13,146 bases of DNA from positions 1-13,146 of the forward strand of contig NZ_CALIMQ010000330.1 of NCBI RefSeq assembly GCF_938045535.1, given 5' to 3'. This DNA is from an uncultured Campylobacter sp. GTDB taxonomy: Bacteria; Campylobacterota; Campylobacteria; Campylobacterales; Campylobacteraceae. The position numbers and the translations under genes were made by a program. The notes beneath the pieces are model-generated. The model had not been told where the DNA came from. It saw only the letters and a list, made by a program, of their open reading frames with translations, and did no database searches. Numbering within the stretch: the first letter of the stretch is position 1; every line of letters begins with the position of its first letter. Of this stretch, positions 1 through 8,064 are shown one piece after another.

Positions 1-30
1 GTTTTCATTAACCCGGTCTTTTAGGTTTAT

Positions 31-50
31 ACGAAATTTTAAAATTTCGT
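31..50. repeat. Perfect 20-bp palindrome
   Basis: ACGAAATTTT is followed directly by its exact reverse complement AAAATTTCGT, then by TTTG. As RNA it could form a short A/U hairpin. It might be a weak terminator for a gene to the left or a protein-binding dyad. The core word GAAATTTTAAAATTTC recurs in slightly altered form in the direct repeats further right, so it may be just one copy of a common spacer element. Confidence 0.6.
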
Positions 51-303
51 TTTGTCGGTCCCAATGAAATTCCGCTAGGTCGTTCGGAGGGCGTCGTTTA
101 GCCTATCTTGCGTGAAATTTGCGCTCAGATAAATCCTGCCCGCTCAAGTTTTAAAGCTAAGCTAAGCTTTTTGAAATTTAGCTCAGCAAAATTCGTGACC
201 TTAAAAATTTGCCAGCTTAGTAGAGTTTAAATGCCTGACGGAATTTGCACGCTTGAAGGAATTTATTAGCCAAGCAATTTTATAAAATTCCGCTCGCTTT
301 AGC

Positions 304-391
304 TTGCGCGAAATTTTTAAAATTTCATTTTGCTAAAGCTCTTGCGCAGCTAGGTTTGCGCAGAATTTTTCAAAATTTCATTTTGCAAAGC
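304..391. repeat. Imperfect ~37-bp direct repeats (two copies plus partial)
   Basis: Copy 1 (304-340) and copy 2 (356-391) share TTGCGC, an A/T centre of the form AATTTTT(C)AAAATTTCATTTTGC, and an AAAGC end, differing by a few single-base indels. The leading word TTGCGC also occurs at 342 and 408, the latter within a partial third copy sharing AGGTTTGCGCA with copy 2. The centre is close to the palindrome at 31-50. No gene function is implied; this is repetitive spacer DNA. Confidence 0.6.
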
Positions 392-505
392 CTTATGACT
401 ATGAGGTTTGCGCAAATTCTATCTAGCTTTGCCTCTAAATTTTAAAGTAGGGCTAGGCTTTTAAGATTTTACAGTTTGGGCCCAGCGGCTCAGCTCGGAG
501 GATAA

Positions 506-1195
506 ATGTTTGAAATTCTAAAGGGGCTCGATTACACGCCGTTTCTCGTCTCATTAAAGCTTGCGAGTTTAACGACGCTCGCGCTGTTTATCGTCTGCGT
601 GCCGCTCGCGTTTTTTATGGCGAGAAAAAATTTCCGCGGCAAAAGCGTGATCGAATCGATCATCTCGCTTCCGCTCGTGCTGCCGCCCTCGGTGCTAGGG
701 TTTTACCTGCTCATTTTTCTATCGCCGTATTCGGTGCTAGGGGAGTTTTTTGACAAACACTTCGGGCTTCGGCTCGTATTTAATTTCAGCGGGCTAGTGA
801 TCGCGAGCTGTATCTACTCGCTGCCGTTTATGTTTTCGCCGCTGGTTTCGGGCTTTCGCTCGCTTCCGCGCTCGCTTTTTTGGGCGTGCGATTCGCTAGA
901 TAAGAGCTATTTCTCCAAGCTTTTCCGCGTTGCATTGCCCGCGATACGCCACTCTCTGCTTAGCGCCTTGGTGATCTGCTTTGCGCATACGATGGGCGAG
1001 TTTGGCGTCGTGCTGATGATCGGCGGCAGCGTGAGCGAGCAGACCAAGGTCGCCTCCATTGCGATTTACGAAGCGACTGAGACGCTGGATTTTGCGCAGG
1101 CTCACGCGTATTCGGCGCTGATGCTGCTCTTTAGCTTCGCCGTGCTTTTGATTATGCATTTTTTGGGCGCAAAGGGCGCGAAAATACAAGCTTAA
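506..1195 (+). CDS. modB: Molybdate ABC transporter permease ModB
   Basis: Inner-membrane channel subunit of a molybdate importer; in known systems it works with the periplasmic binding protein ModA and the ATPase ModC. The 229-residue length fits ModB. About five hydrophobic segments are visible (roughly residues 17-39, 53-75, 92-114, 146-168, 200-220). The family sequence LPLVLPPSVLGFYLL lies near residues 56-70, and the permease EAA-type loop leads into HTMGEFGVVLMIGG near 161-174, which matches ModB (SLGEFG in E. coli) better than other permeases. GGAGGA at 497-502 sits just before the ATG and supports this start. No modA lies in the 505 bases upstream and no modC follows; the next gene is a signalling protein. 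CysT or tungstate permeases are less likely alternatives. Confidence 0.9.
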   Translation: MFEILKGLDYTPFLVSLKLASLTTLALFIVCVPLAFFMARKNFRGKSVIESIISLPLVLPPSVLGFYLLIFLSPYSVLGEFFDKHFGLRLVFNFSGLVIASCIYSLPFMFSPLVSGFRSLPRSLFWACDSLDKSYFSKLFRVALPAIRHSLLSALVICFAHTMGEFGVVLMIGGSVSEQTKVASIAIYEATETLDFAQAHAYSALMLLFSFAVLLIMHFLGAKGAKIQA

Positions 1196-1214
1196 ATCGG
1201 CTTTAAAACGAAAT

Positions 1215-1235
1215 TTGCTAAAATCCCGCAAAATT
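1215..1235 (+). promoter_or_regulatory. Extended -10 promoter-like motif before the GGDEF gene
   Basis: TTGCTAAAAT (1215-1224) resembles the extended -10 of Campylobacter vegetative promoters, which often lack a -35. It is followed after two bases by CGCAAAATT. The whole 21-bp pattern matches the one at 11002-11022 before addB in 19 positions. TTGC and GCAA also form a small inverted repeat with a 9-base centre. If transcription starts about 7 bases past the -10, the leader would be only about 16 bases long. Promoter identity is inferred. Confidence 0.5.
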
Positions 1236-1246
1236 TGGAATTTGGC

Positions 1247-4200
1247 ATGAAAAACAAAAAAGACTTCGTTACCGAAAGATTTAACGCCGCCTTGATTTTA
1301 GGCGCTGCGTTGCTTACGCTTGTAGTAGTTTGCGAGATTAGCTTTTTGCGCACTAGGATCGCTACGCAGCTTGATTTGCGGACGCGCACGGCGATTACTT
1401 TACTTAAAAATACCGACGAGTCGCTTTTTAGCGAGCTTGAAATTCTAAAAGAAAATATCATTTCTTTGGACGCAAGGCACGAAGCTGCACAAAGCGAGCT
1501 TTATGCGGATTTGATCCGCAACGCCGTAAAATCTTCTCATAGATTTGACGCTATTTTTTATCTGTGCGCCCACGGCGCGGAACAGGAGAGCTTGGCGCTT
1601 TTTTCATCGGATGCGCGCATTTCGGATCTTGGCGAGATACGGCTTGCGGATATCGCAAGCGAGCTAAAAAAGGATGAATGGATATCGCGCTATATGATGA
1701 TGGATGGGGCGTGGCGGTATTTTTTGATCAAGCGTGTAAATGCTGATTCATATCTGCTAGGCTTTGCCAACACTGCTAGACCGATTGCCAGGCTCTCCTC
1801 GCTGGGCGATATTTTGGTCTTTAATGCCGAAGGTAAATTTTTTAACGCTCCTGGCAGCGTAACCGATATATTGGGGCAGGATTTTGATTTTTCGCGCCTA
1901 GGCGAAGTGGTGAGCTTCGAAGACGAATCGGGGCTAGGCTTTGCATATCTTGCGAAATTTGGGGATAATTTCGTAATGGCTCGCGAACGAGCCGGCTATT
2001 TTTTGGGCGCGGACGATTTTATCGTCGTAGCGCTAGCGGCGGCTATTTTAGCTTATTTGATCCTTCTAATTTCAAATTTTACGTTTTTAAAAAAGCGCGT
2101 TTTCATCCCGCTTGCAGCAGTTCAAAACGCTCTGCGCCAAGGGGATTACCACTCCAAAATCCGCGATATAGAAGCGCTAAATCCGCTAAGCTCCGTCTTA
2201 GAAATTTCTAAATCCATAGACGAGGTTTTGAAGTCTAATTTGCGCCACGGCGATTTTAGCCTCAGCTTTAAAGATGCGCTAAAATACAGCTCTCTTTCGG
2301 TGCTTAGCATCGATAACGTCGCAGGCACGATCGAAAGCGCTAGCAACGGCGCGCGCGAGCTTTACGGCGATGACGTCGTAGGACGGAATATCTTCGCGCT
2401 GCAAGCAGGCTCATTTTACGATCACGCCTATCAAACCCAGCGCGCAAACTATGTCAAAGAAAACTATGTCGTAACCCGCCAAGAGACCAAAAATGGCGTC
2501 AAAGACCTTTATGTTAAAAAATCTTATATCCGCGACGGAAGTAAAATTTCAACCCTTTTTGTGGTACTTGATGCGTCAAAATATCGCAGATTTTACGATG
2601 AAACCAAGCAAAAATATGAGTATTTAAATCACGCACCTATCGTTACGCTCGTGTTTGACTACACTTCGGGCAAGATCGTAGATGCTAGCAAAAATATAAA
2701 AGAGCTTTGGGGTTACGAAGCGGCGCAGTTTTTAAGCGGCGAGATAAGGCTATGGGATTTGTTGGATGAAAAGGACGCGAATGAGGCTAAAAATGAAATT
2801 TTAAACCGCTTAGCCGATATGCCCGCAGAAGAGCTAAGCTTTTCTCAAAGCTATAAAATTCGCCACAATGACAATATCCGCTATAGCTACGAAGTGAGCA
2901 TCTATGTCAAAAAGTCCGCCGCCAGGGCTGCGTTTTATTTTCAAAATATCGATGACGATGTTAAGGCGATCCGCGGCTTGCAGGAGGATTTGGACTTTTA
3001 TCGCACGGTAATCGAGACTAGGAATTTTTGCACCTGCTTAATCGACCTTGATGCGCAGACGCTATCGTTTGATAAAAATTACTTTAAAATTTTAAAATAT
3101 CGCGGCAAAAGGCTAAACACTGCGATGAGCTTTGGGGAGTTTAGTTATGAAATTTACTTCGCGGATTTAGAGAATTTCAATAAAATGATCCGCGAATGCA
3201 CCGCCGGGCTTAGGAGCGATTTTAGCTGCGAATTTCGTCTGCGAAACGCCGCTAATGCCTATACTTGGATTAGTATGCAAGGCTACGTCACCGAAAAGCA
3301 CGGCTCTCGCTCTCGCCTTGTAAAAACTACGCTCGAAGATATCAGCTCGCGCAAGCAGACGGAGCTGGAGTTAAATTTAAACGCCAACGTCTTTTCGCGC
3401 TCGCTAGAGGCGATTTTAATCACAGATGAGAGCGGTCGCGTGCTGCGCGCTAATAACGTCTTTTATGAAATCACCGGCTATAGCGAAAGCCAAACCATCG
3501 GCAAAATTCCAAATTTCTTCGCTCCTACGGAAGGCGGAGCAGACGTGATGGAGAGGATTAGAAAAAATCTCGTCGGCAAACAGACCTCTTACAAAGATGA
3601 AATTTACGGACTAAAAAGAGGCGGTGGCACCTTTCCTGCGCTATTTACGGCAATTGCGATAAAGGATGATTTTTCGCTCACCTCAAATTTCATTTTGATG
3701 TTTACCGAAATTTCGCAGATAAAGCAAAAAGAGAGCGAGCTAGCTAAGATCGCCCACCATGACGCGCTTACGGGGCTTCCGAACAGAGTGTATTTTATGA
3801 AGGCTGCGCAGAGATTTACCGCAAACTCGGGCGAAAATTCCAAGCTTATGGCGGTGCTTTTCATCGATTTTGACGGCTTTAAGGCGATCAACGACACCTA
3901 CGGGCACGAGGTCGGCGATATGTTTTTGCAGGCTATCTCAAAGGCGATGAGTGGGCTACTGCGTAAAGGCGATATCTTGGCGCGCTTAGGCGGCGATGAG
4001 TTCGGCGCCATCATCGGCGATCTGCAAAGCAAGGATGCCGCGCATGTGCTATTAGATCGTCTGCTTGGAATTTCAAAGATGAAATTTAATCTTAAAGGCA
4101 ACGAAATTAGTGCAAGCATCAGCGTTGGCGCAGCGTTTTACGACGGCAGCGAAAAGATCGATTTTTCAGGACTTTTATCGCGCGCGGATAGGGCGATGTA

Positions 4201-5314
4201 TCGCGCCAAAACGAGCGGCAAAAACCGCTACTGCATCTTTGAGCGCGCCGAAGCAGACGGGCTTAGCGAGGAAGGGATTGCTGCGGCGATCGAAGAAGGG
4301 GAGTTTTTCGTGCTCTATCAGCCGATCATTAGCGGCGCGCAGATTTACGGATATGAGCTGCTTTTACGCTGGGATCGCGGAAAGCGCGGAATTCTTGCCC
4401 CGCAGGATTTTGCGCAGATATTAAGCGAGCCTCGATTTGAGTTACCGATCTCAAAATTTGCGTTTTCAAAGATGATGGAATTTAACGCTCAAACAGGCGC
4501 AAACTGCTCTATAAACGTAAGTTTAGCTGTGCTTACAAACGACGAATTTTACGATTTCGTAGCTCACAGCTTGCGAGACAGAGCTAATGCAAAAGGCGAG
4601 TTAATGTTTGAGATAACCGATTTTAGCGAGCAAAATTTTAAGGAATTCGCCCCTGCGCGTGGGCGTTATGCAGATCTTGGGGTTAAATTTGCCCTTAATA
4701 GTGCAAATAAAAGCAATATTCCATTCTTGAATGCCCAGCCTTTCGATATCGTTAAAATCGACCGCGAGCTCTGCCTTGACATAGGCAAGAAAAAAAATGC
4801 TATCCGAACGATGGTGGAGATCACGGGCAAACTAAAGCGGGAGTTTGGATTCGCAGTAGGTGCTCAAGGGGTCGAAAACGCGCTGTCGCTGCGGCTCTTA
4901 AACAATTTGAAATTTAACTATCTGCAGGGAAATTTTATCGCAAAAGCGCTTGATCGCAGGGAGATAGACGCTTTCATCGCGCGCTTTAAAGACACGCCCA
5001 AGCTTGCAGCCATCGACAAAGATGAGTTTATCAGCTTTTTAAACGCGCTTGATTACAAAGAGCTTGCTTTAAGCTTCGTTTCGCGCGCCGATGCAGGCGA
5101 TCTGAGCCCCGGAGAGTTTGAAGGCTTTAGAGCAAAATTCGGCGAAATTTTAAATAAAACTCAAAGCGCGGGCAGCGAAAAATTTGCGCTAAATACAGAA
5201 ATACGTAAGCAAATTTTAGATATTCTTTCGCTTGATTACCGCGTTTTGGCAAGCTTCATTCAGAGCTTTAAAACGCGGCTAAATCAGTTCATAAGCGATT
5301 TGGAGGCAGCATGA
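1247..5314 (+). CDS. Membrane sensor: PAS repeats, GGDEF (active-looking) and degenerate EAL
   Basis: Likely a membrane-bound c-di-GMP signalling protein of 1355 residues. The order is TM1 (~13-34), a ~220-residue presumably periplasmic sensor region, TM2 (~258-281), about four PAS-like folds (~343-448, 457-575, 583-700, 715-830), GGDEF (~838-995), EAL-like (~1010-1245), and a ~105-residue C-terminal extension. The GGDEF motif is exact (915-919), with an RKGD inhibitory site five residues before it, so diguanylate cyclase activity is expected. The EAL signature reads ELL (1037-1039), the DD metal pair is replaced by N1151-S1152, and AEGVE is AQGVE with Q1207, so phosphodiesterase activity is unlikely; the fold may bind GTP or c-di-GMP. 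A TTG at 1235 would add four residues, but TGGAA six bases before ATG 1247 favours the ATG. Its stop overlaps the next start (ATGA), so it is probably translated together with the hisZ-like gene. The signal sensed is unknown. Confidence 0.85.
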   Translation: MKNKKDFVTERFNAALILGAALLTLVVVCEISFLRTRIATQLDLRTRTAITLLKNTDESLFSELEILKENIISLDARHEAAQSELYADLIRNAVKSSHRFDAIFYLCAHGAEQESLALFSSDARISDLGEIRLADIASELKKDEWISRYMMMDGAWRYFLIKRVNADSYLLGFANTARPIARLSSLGDILVFNAEGKFFNAPGSVTDILGQDFDFSRLGEVVSFEDESGLGFAYLAKFGDNFVMARERAGYFLGADDFIVVALAAAILAYLILLISNFTFLKKRVFIPLAAVQNALRQGDYHSKIRDIEALNPLSSVLEISKSIDEVLKSNLRHGDFSLSFKDALKYSSLSVLSIDNVAGTIESASNGARELYGDDVVGRNIFALQAGSFYDHAYQTQRANYVKENYVVTRQETKNGVKDLYVKKSYIRDGSKISTLFVVLDASKYRRFYDETKQKYEYLNHAPIVTLVFDYTSGKIVDASKNIKELWGYEAAQFLSGEIRLWDLLDEKDANEAKNEILNRLADMPAEELSFSQSYKIRHNDNIRYSYEVSIYVKKSAARAAFYFQNIDDDVKAIRGLQEDLDFYRTVIETRNFCTCLIDLDAQTLSFDKNYFKILKYRGKRLNTAMSFGEFSYEIYFADLENFNKMIRECTAGLRSDFSCEFRLRNAANAYTWISMQGYVTEKHGSRSRLVKTTLEDISSRKQTELELNLNANVFSRSLEAILITDESGRVLRANNVFYEITGYSESQTIGKIPNFFAPTEGGADVMERIRKNLVGKQTSYKDEIYGLKRGGGTFPALFTAIAIKDDFSLTSNFILMFTEISQIKQKESELAKIAHHDALTGLPNRVYFMKAAQRFTANSGENSKLMAVLFIDFDGFKAINDTYGHEVGDMFLQAISKAMSGLLRKGDILARLGGDEFGAIIGDLQSKDAAHVLLDRLLGISKMKFNLKGNEISASISVGAAFYDGSEKIDFSGLLSRADRAMYRAKTSGKNRYCIFERAEADGLSEEGIAAAIEEGEFFVLYQPIISGAQIYGYELLLRWDRGKRGILAPQDFAQILSEPRFELPISKFAFSKMMEFNAQTGANCSINVSLAVLTNDEFYDFVAHSLRDRANAKGELMFEITDFSEQNFKEFAPARGRYADLGVKFALNSANKSNIPFLNAQPFDIVKIDRELCLDIGKKKNAIRTMVEITGKLKREFGFAVGAQGVENALSLRLLNNLKFNYLQGNFIAKALDRREIDAFIARFKDTPKLAAIDKDEFISFLNALDYKELALSFVSRADAGDLSPGEFEGFRAKFGEILNKTQSAGSEKFALNTEIRKQILDILSLDYRVLASFIQSFKTRLNQFISDLEAA

Positions 5315-6174
5315 TAGATAGCGTTAGCGCCGATTTCGATCACGAGATACCCAACGGCTCGAGGCTTTATTTCGGAAAGAGCGCACAGCTCAAGCGCGAG
5401 CTGGAAAATAAAGCGAGCGAAATCCTCGTTAAAAACGGCTTTAGCGAAATTTTAACGCCATATTTTTCATATCATCAGCACCTAAGCGTCGCGCCGCAAA
5501 AGCTTCTTAAGCTCTCCGATCCCACGAACCACGAGCTCGCGCTTCGCGCAGACAGCACCGTGGACGTCGTGCGCATCGTGCGCAAACGGCTGAAAGACGA
5601 TAAGCTAAGGCGGCTATTTTACGTCCAGCCGACCTTCAAATACCCAAGCGACGAATTTTATCAGATCGGCGCGGAGCTAATCGGGGAGAAAAACCTGCCG
5701 CTTGCGATCAAAATCGCGCAGGAATTTTTTAAAGAATTTGATCTTATGCCCGCGCTTCAGCTGAGCAATATCGAAATTCCGAAAAAAATTTGCGAAATTT
5801 TAAATCTGCCGCTTGAAATTTTTGAAAAGGGCAAGATTGAGACGCTGCTTGAGCAAAATTTGCCTTGGTTGGACGCTACGGCTCGCGCCACGTCGCTAAA
5901 GGACGTGCAGGCTCTGCGTGCGCAGGTGCCTGAAGAGCTAAAGCCGTGTTTGGATGAAATTTTAAATTTAGGCGTAGATTACGAGTATATCCGCGTTTCG
6001 CTGCTGTATTACTCTAAAATGCGCTATTACGACGCGCTATTTTTTAGATTTTTAGACGCGGACGCAGTGTATTGCAACGGCGGAAATTACGAAATAGACG
6101 AGCTAAAATCCAGCGGCTTTGCGCTGCTAGTGGATGCTTTGATAGAAAAAATCATGCAAAAGGATGAAAAATGA
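5311..6174 (+). CDS. hisZ: ATP phosphoribosyltransferase regulatory subunit-like protein (HisZ, HisRS fold)
   Basis: A 287-residue class II histidyl-tRNA synthetase-like core without the anticodon-binding domain; full-length HisZ is usually nearer 330-390 residues. Family marks are LALRADSTVDVVRI (77-90), RLFYVQPTFKY in the motif 2 position (101-111), QIGAELIG (118-125) and YYDALFFRF with NGGNYE near 239-261. HisZ proteins activate the short form of HisG, the first enzyme of histidine synthesis. I recall that campylobacters carry a long-form HisG with its own regulatory domain, so the role here is uncertain. It starts inside the end of the GGDEF gene (ATGA) and ends inside the start of purA (ATGA), so all three are probably co-translated. 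Histidine synthesis releases AICAR into purine synthesis, which could explain the pairing with purA. A true HisRS is unlikely because of the short length and missing C-terminal domain. Confidence 0.75.
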   Translation: MIDSVSADFDHEIPNGSRLYFGKSAQLKRELENKASEILVKNGFSEILTPYFSYHQHLSVAPQKLLKLSDPTNHELALRADSTVDVVRIVRKRLKDDKLRRLFYVQPTFKYPSDEFYQIGAELIGEKNLPLAIKIAQEFFKEFDLMPALQLSNIEIPKKICEILNLPLEIFEKGKIETLLEQNLPWLDATARATSLKDVQALRAQVPEELKPCLDEILNLGVDYEYIRVSLLYYSKMRYYDALFFRFLDADAVYCNGGNYEIDELKSSGFALLVDALIEKIMQKDEK

Positions 6175-7421
6175 GCAAAGTTGACGTAGTCATCGGCGCC
6201 CAGTGGGGCGATGAGGGCAAGGGCAAGATCGTAGATATGATAAGCGCGAATTACGATTTCGTATGCCGCAGCAGCGGCGGGCACAACGCAGGCCACACCA
6301 TCGTCATAAACGGCGAGAAATTTGCGCTGCATCTGGTGCCTAGCGGCGTGCTTCATAAAAATATCATCAACATTATCGGAAACGGCGTCGTCATCAACCC
6401 CGACGTGCTGATTACCGAGATGGCGCAGTTTGAAAATTTAAAGGGCAGATTTTTCATAAGCGAGAAGGCGTTTTTAAATTTACAGTACCACTCGCTGATC
6501 GATCAGGCGCGCGAAAAGAGTAAGGGCGAGCTTGCGATCGGCACCACCGGTAAGGGCATAGGGCCTGCGTATGCCGATAAGATCGCGCGCACGGGGCACC
6601 GCGTAGCGGAGCTTTTGGAGCCCGAAAGGCTTGTCGAGGCGCTATCGCGGGATTTCGCTTCGCATGAGAGCGTTTTTGAAAAAGCGGGGGTTAAAATTCC
6701 TAGCAAGCTTGAAATTTACGATGAGCTAAAGCGATATAAAAGCGCGCTTGAGCCATACATCGCAGATACCACGCACATGCTGTGGAAGGCGCTTGATTAC
6801 GACAAGCGCGTGCTCGTAGAGGGGGCGCAAGGAAGCTTGCTTGATATCGATCACGGCACCTATCCTTACGTCACGAGCTCGACGACTATCGCGGGCGGGG
6901 CTTGCAGCGGGCTCGGGCTTGCGCCGAAAGATATCGGCACGGTGATGGGAATTTTAAAAGCCTACACCACCCGCGTGGGCAACGGCGCGTTTCCTACCGA
7001 GGATAAGGGCCCGCAAGGCGAGGCGATGCGCGAGATAGGCAAAGAGTACGGCACCACGACGGGCAGGGCGCGTCGCTGCGGCTGGTTCGACGGAGTGGCT
7101 ACGAAATACGCCGTGCGCCTTAGCGGCATCGACAAGCTCGCGCTTATGAAGCTTGACGTCCTAGACGGCTTTGAGAGCATTAAAATTTGCCGCGCATATC
7201 GCTACAAGGGGGAGGAGATCGATTATTTTCCGATCGATTTGGAAGCTGCCGAGCCGGTTTATGAGCAGATGCCTGGCTGGGACAGCGTCAAGGGAATTTC
7301 AAAATTTGAAGATCTGCCGCAAAACGCGCAAAATTATATCCGCAAAATAGAGGAGCTAAGCGGCGCGAAAGTGGGCTTTATCTCTACCAGTCCCGAAAGA
7401 AGCGACACGATAATTTTATAA
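6171..7421 (+). CDS. purA: Adenylosuccinate synthetase PurA
   Basis: Cytoplasmic enzyme that joins IMP and aspartate, using GTP, to make adenylosuccinate, the first committed step to AMP. The 416-residue length is normal. The P-loop-like GDEGKGK (13-19) contains the catalytic aspartate D14, and SSGGHNAGHT supplies the catalytic histidine H42. Also present are GTTGKGIGPAYADK, the IMP/metal region VEGAQGSLLDIDHGTYPYVT, and the loop TTTGRARRCGWFD. The start overlaps the stop of the hisZ-like gene by 4 bp. It is followed by a strong 13-bp hairpin that separates it from the DUF507 gene. The sequence is complete and nothing unusual is seen. Confidence 0.97.
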   Translation: MSKVDVVIGAQWGDEGKGKIVDMISANYDFVCRSSGGHNAGHTIVINGEKFALHLVPSGVLHKNIINIIGNGVVINPDVLITEMAQFENLKGRFFISEKAFLNLQYHSLIDQAREKSKGELAIGTTGKGIGPAYADKIARTGHRVAELLEPERLVEALSRDFASHESVFEKAGVKIPSKLEIYDELKRYKSALEPYIADTTHMLWKALDYDKRVLVEGAQGSLLDIDHGTYPYVTSSTTIAGGACSGLGLAPKDIGTVMGILKAYTTRVGNGAFPTEDKGPQGEAMREIGKEYGTTTGRARRCGWFDGVATKYAVRLSGIDKLALMKLDVLDGFESIKICRAYRYKGEEIDYFPIDLEAAEPVYEQMPGWDSVKGISKFEDLPQNAQNYIRKIEELSGAKVGFISTSPERSDTIIL

Positions 7422-7426
7422 AATCG

Positions 7427-7457
7427 GGCGGAATTTTAAGAATTTTAAAATTCCGCC
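7427..7457 (+). terminator. 13-bp perfect hairpin after purA (possible terminator or processing site)
   Basis: GGCGGAATTTTAA (7427-7439) pairs exactly with TTAAAATTCCGCC (7445-7457) around a 5-base loop. The tail is only GTTTGC, so it is a poor classic terminator on the plus strand. It begins five bases after the purA stop and precedes the DUF507 ribosome site by about 45 bases. It may reduce read-through into DUF507-carA or protect the upstream mRNA end. Confidence 0.5.
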
Positions 7458-7512
7458 GTTTGCAAACGCGGGCGGCGCGACCGCTCGTAGAACTGAATTT
7501 AAAGGAACGATC

Positions 7513-8064
7513 ATGCGAATACGACTACCACACGTGCCATATATCGCGCATAAAATAGCGCTGGATCTGTTAAACTCGGGCTGTGTTACGCTTAGTGCAG
7601 GCATAGAGCCCGTCGCGAAGGAAGCGGATGAGATCATAAGGGGCGATCTGCAAAAAGAAAGAACGATAGACGAGCGCGCAAACGAGCTGATAGATGAGCG
7701 CGTAAGCGAGCTAGATGAGATGAGCGTGAATAAAAAAGATATGTTTTGGCTCATCAAACGCCACATCGCAAACGACGAGAATTTCGAGCTAAATTTCGAG
7801 GATCGCTACGGCACCATATCGCATAAAATTTTAGAAACCGTTTGGAAGAAAAATTTGATCGATTACAAAGTCTCCGAAAACAGGCTAAAGACGATAATTT
7901 ATAACGCGATCGACGAATATCTTAAAAATTATCAAAAGATTGAGGATGCGGTCTATGAAAAGATCGATGGCTACAAGCAAAAATTGATCCCAGGCACCGA
8001 AGAATACGAGCTTGTGTTCGAAAAGCTCTACGAAGAGGAGCTAAGAAAACGGGGCATGCTGTAA
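7513..8064 (+). CDS. DUF507 family protein
   Basis: A 183-residue charged, helical, cytoplasmic-looking protein with no signal peptide or membrane segment. The opening MRIRLPHVPYIAHKIALDL, the run of acidic helices and the end EELRKRGML match what I recall of the DUF507 family found in epsilonproteobacteria and some other bacteria; its function is not established. AAAGGA at 7501-7506 lies six bases before the ATG and supports the start. The stop and the carA start share one base (TAATG), so the two are translationally coupled. I recall a DUF507 gene beside carA in C. jejuni as well, which suggests a conserved link with carbamoyl phosphate synthesis or simply a conserved operon. No catalytic motif is visible. 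Confidence 0.8.
   Translation: MRIRLPHVPYIAHKIALDLLNSGCVTLSAGIEPVAKEADEIIRGDLQKERTIDERANELIDERVSELDEMSVNKKDMFWLIKRHIANDENFELNFEDRYGTISHKILETVWKKNLIDYKVSENRLKTIIYNAIDEYLKNYQKIEDAVYEKIDGYKQKLIPGTEEYELVFEKLYEEELRKRGML

Larger units (their letters stand above)
1..505. other. Non-coding region upstream of modB, rich in A/T repeats
   Basis: No open frame of useful length with a ribosome site is visible on either strand. The first 24 bases read VFINPVF-stop in frame 1, which could be the tail of an upstream gene but is too short to judge. The stretch is made of recurring words such as AAATTT, AATTTTAAAATTTC and TTGCGC, with a perfect palindrome near its left end and imperfect direct repeats before modB. 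I see no tRNA and no recognisable riboswitch. A promoter for modB must lie here or further left, but no -10 as clear as those of the later genes stands out. Confidence 0.6.

Noticed and set aside
1..505. CRISPR-like array from the repeats before modB
   Set aside because: Only two full copies with indels, no uniform spacers, and repeats made of common A/T words.
896..1231. Minus-strand frame of 111 codons opposite modB
   Set aside because: It overlaps conserved ModB coding sequence, is His/Arg/Gln-rich in composition and resembles no family; treated as a shadow.
1235..1246. TTG at 1235 as the start of the GGDEF protein
   Set aside because: It adds only four residues and lies in the ribosome-site region of the ATG at 1247.
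4110..4424. Plus-strand frame of 104 codons inside the GGDEF gene
   Set aside because: It lies wholly within the conserved GGDEF/EAL coding region in another frame; basic, Ala/Arg-rich composition typical of an out-of-frame reading.
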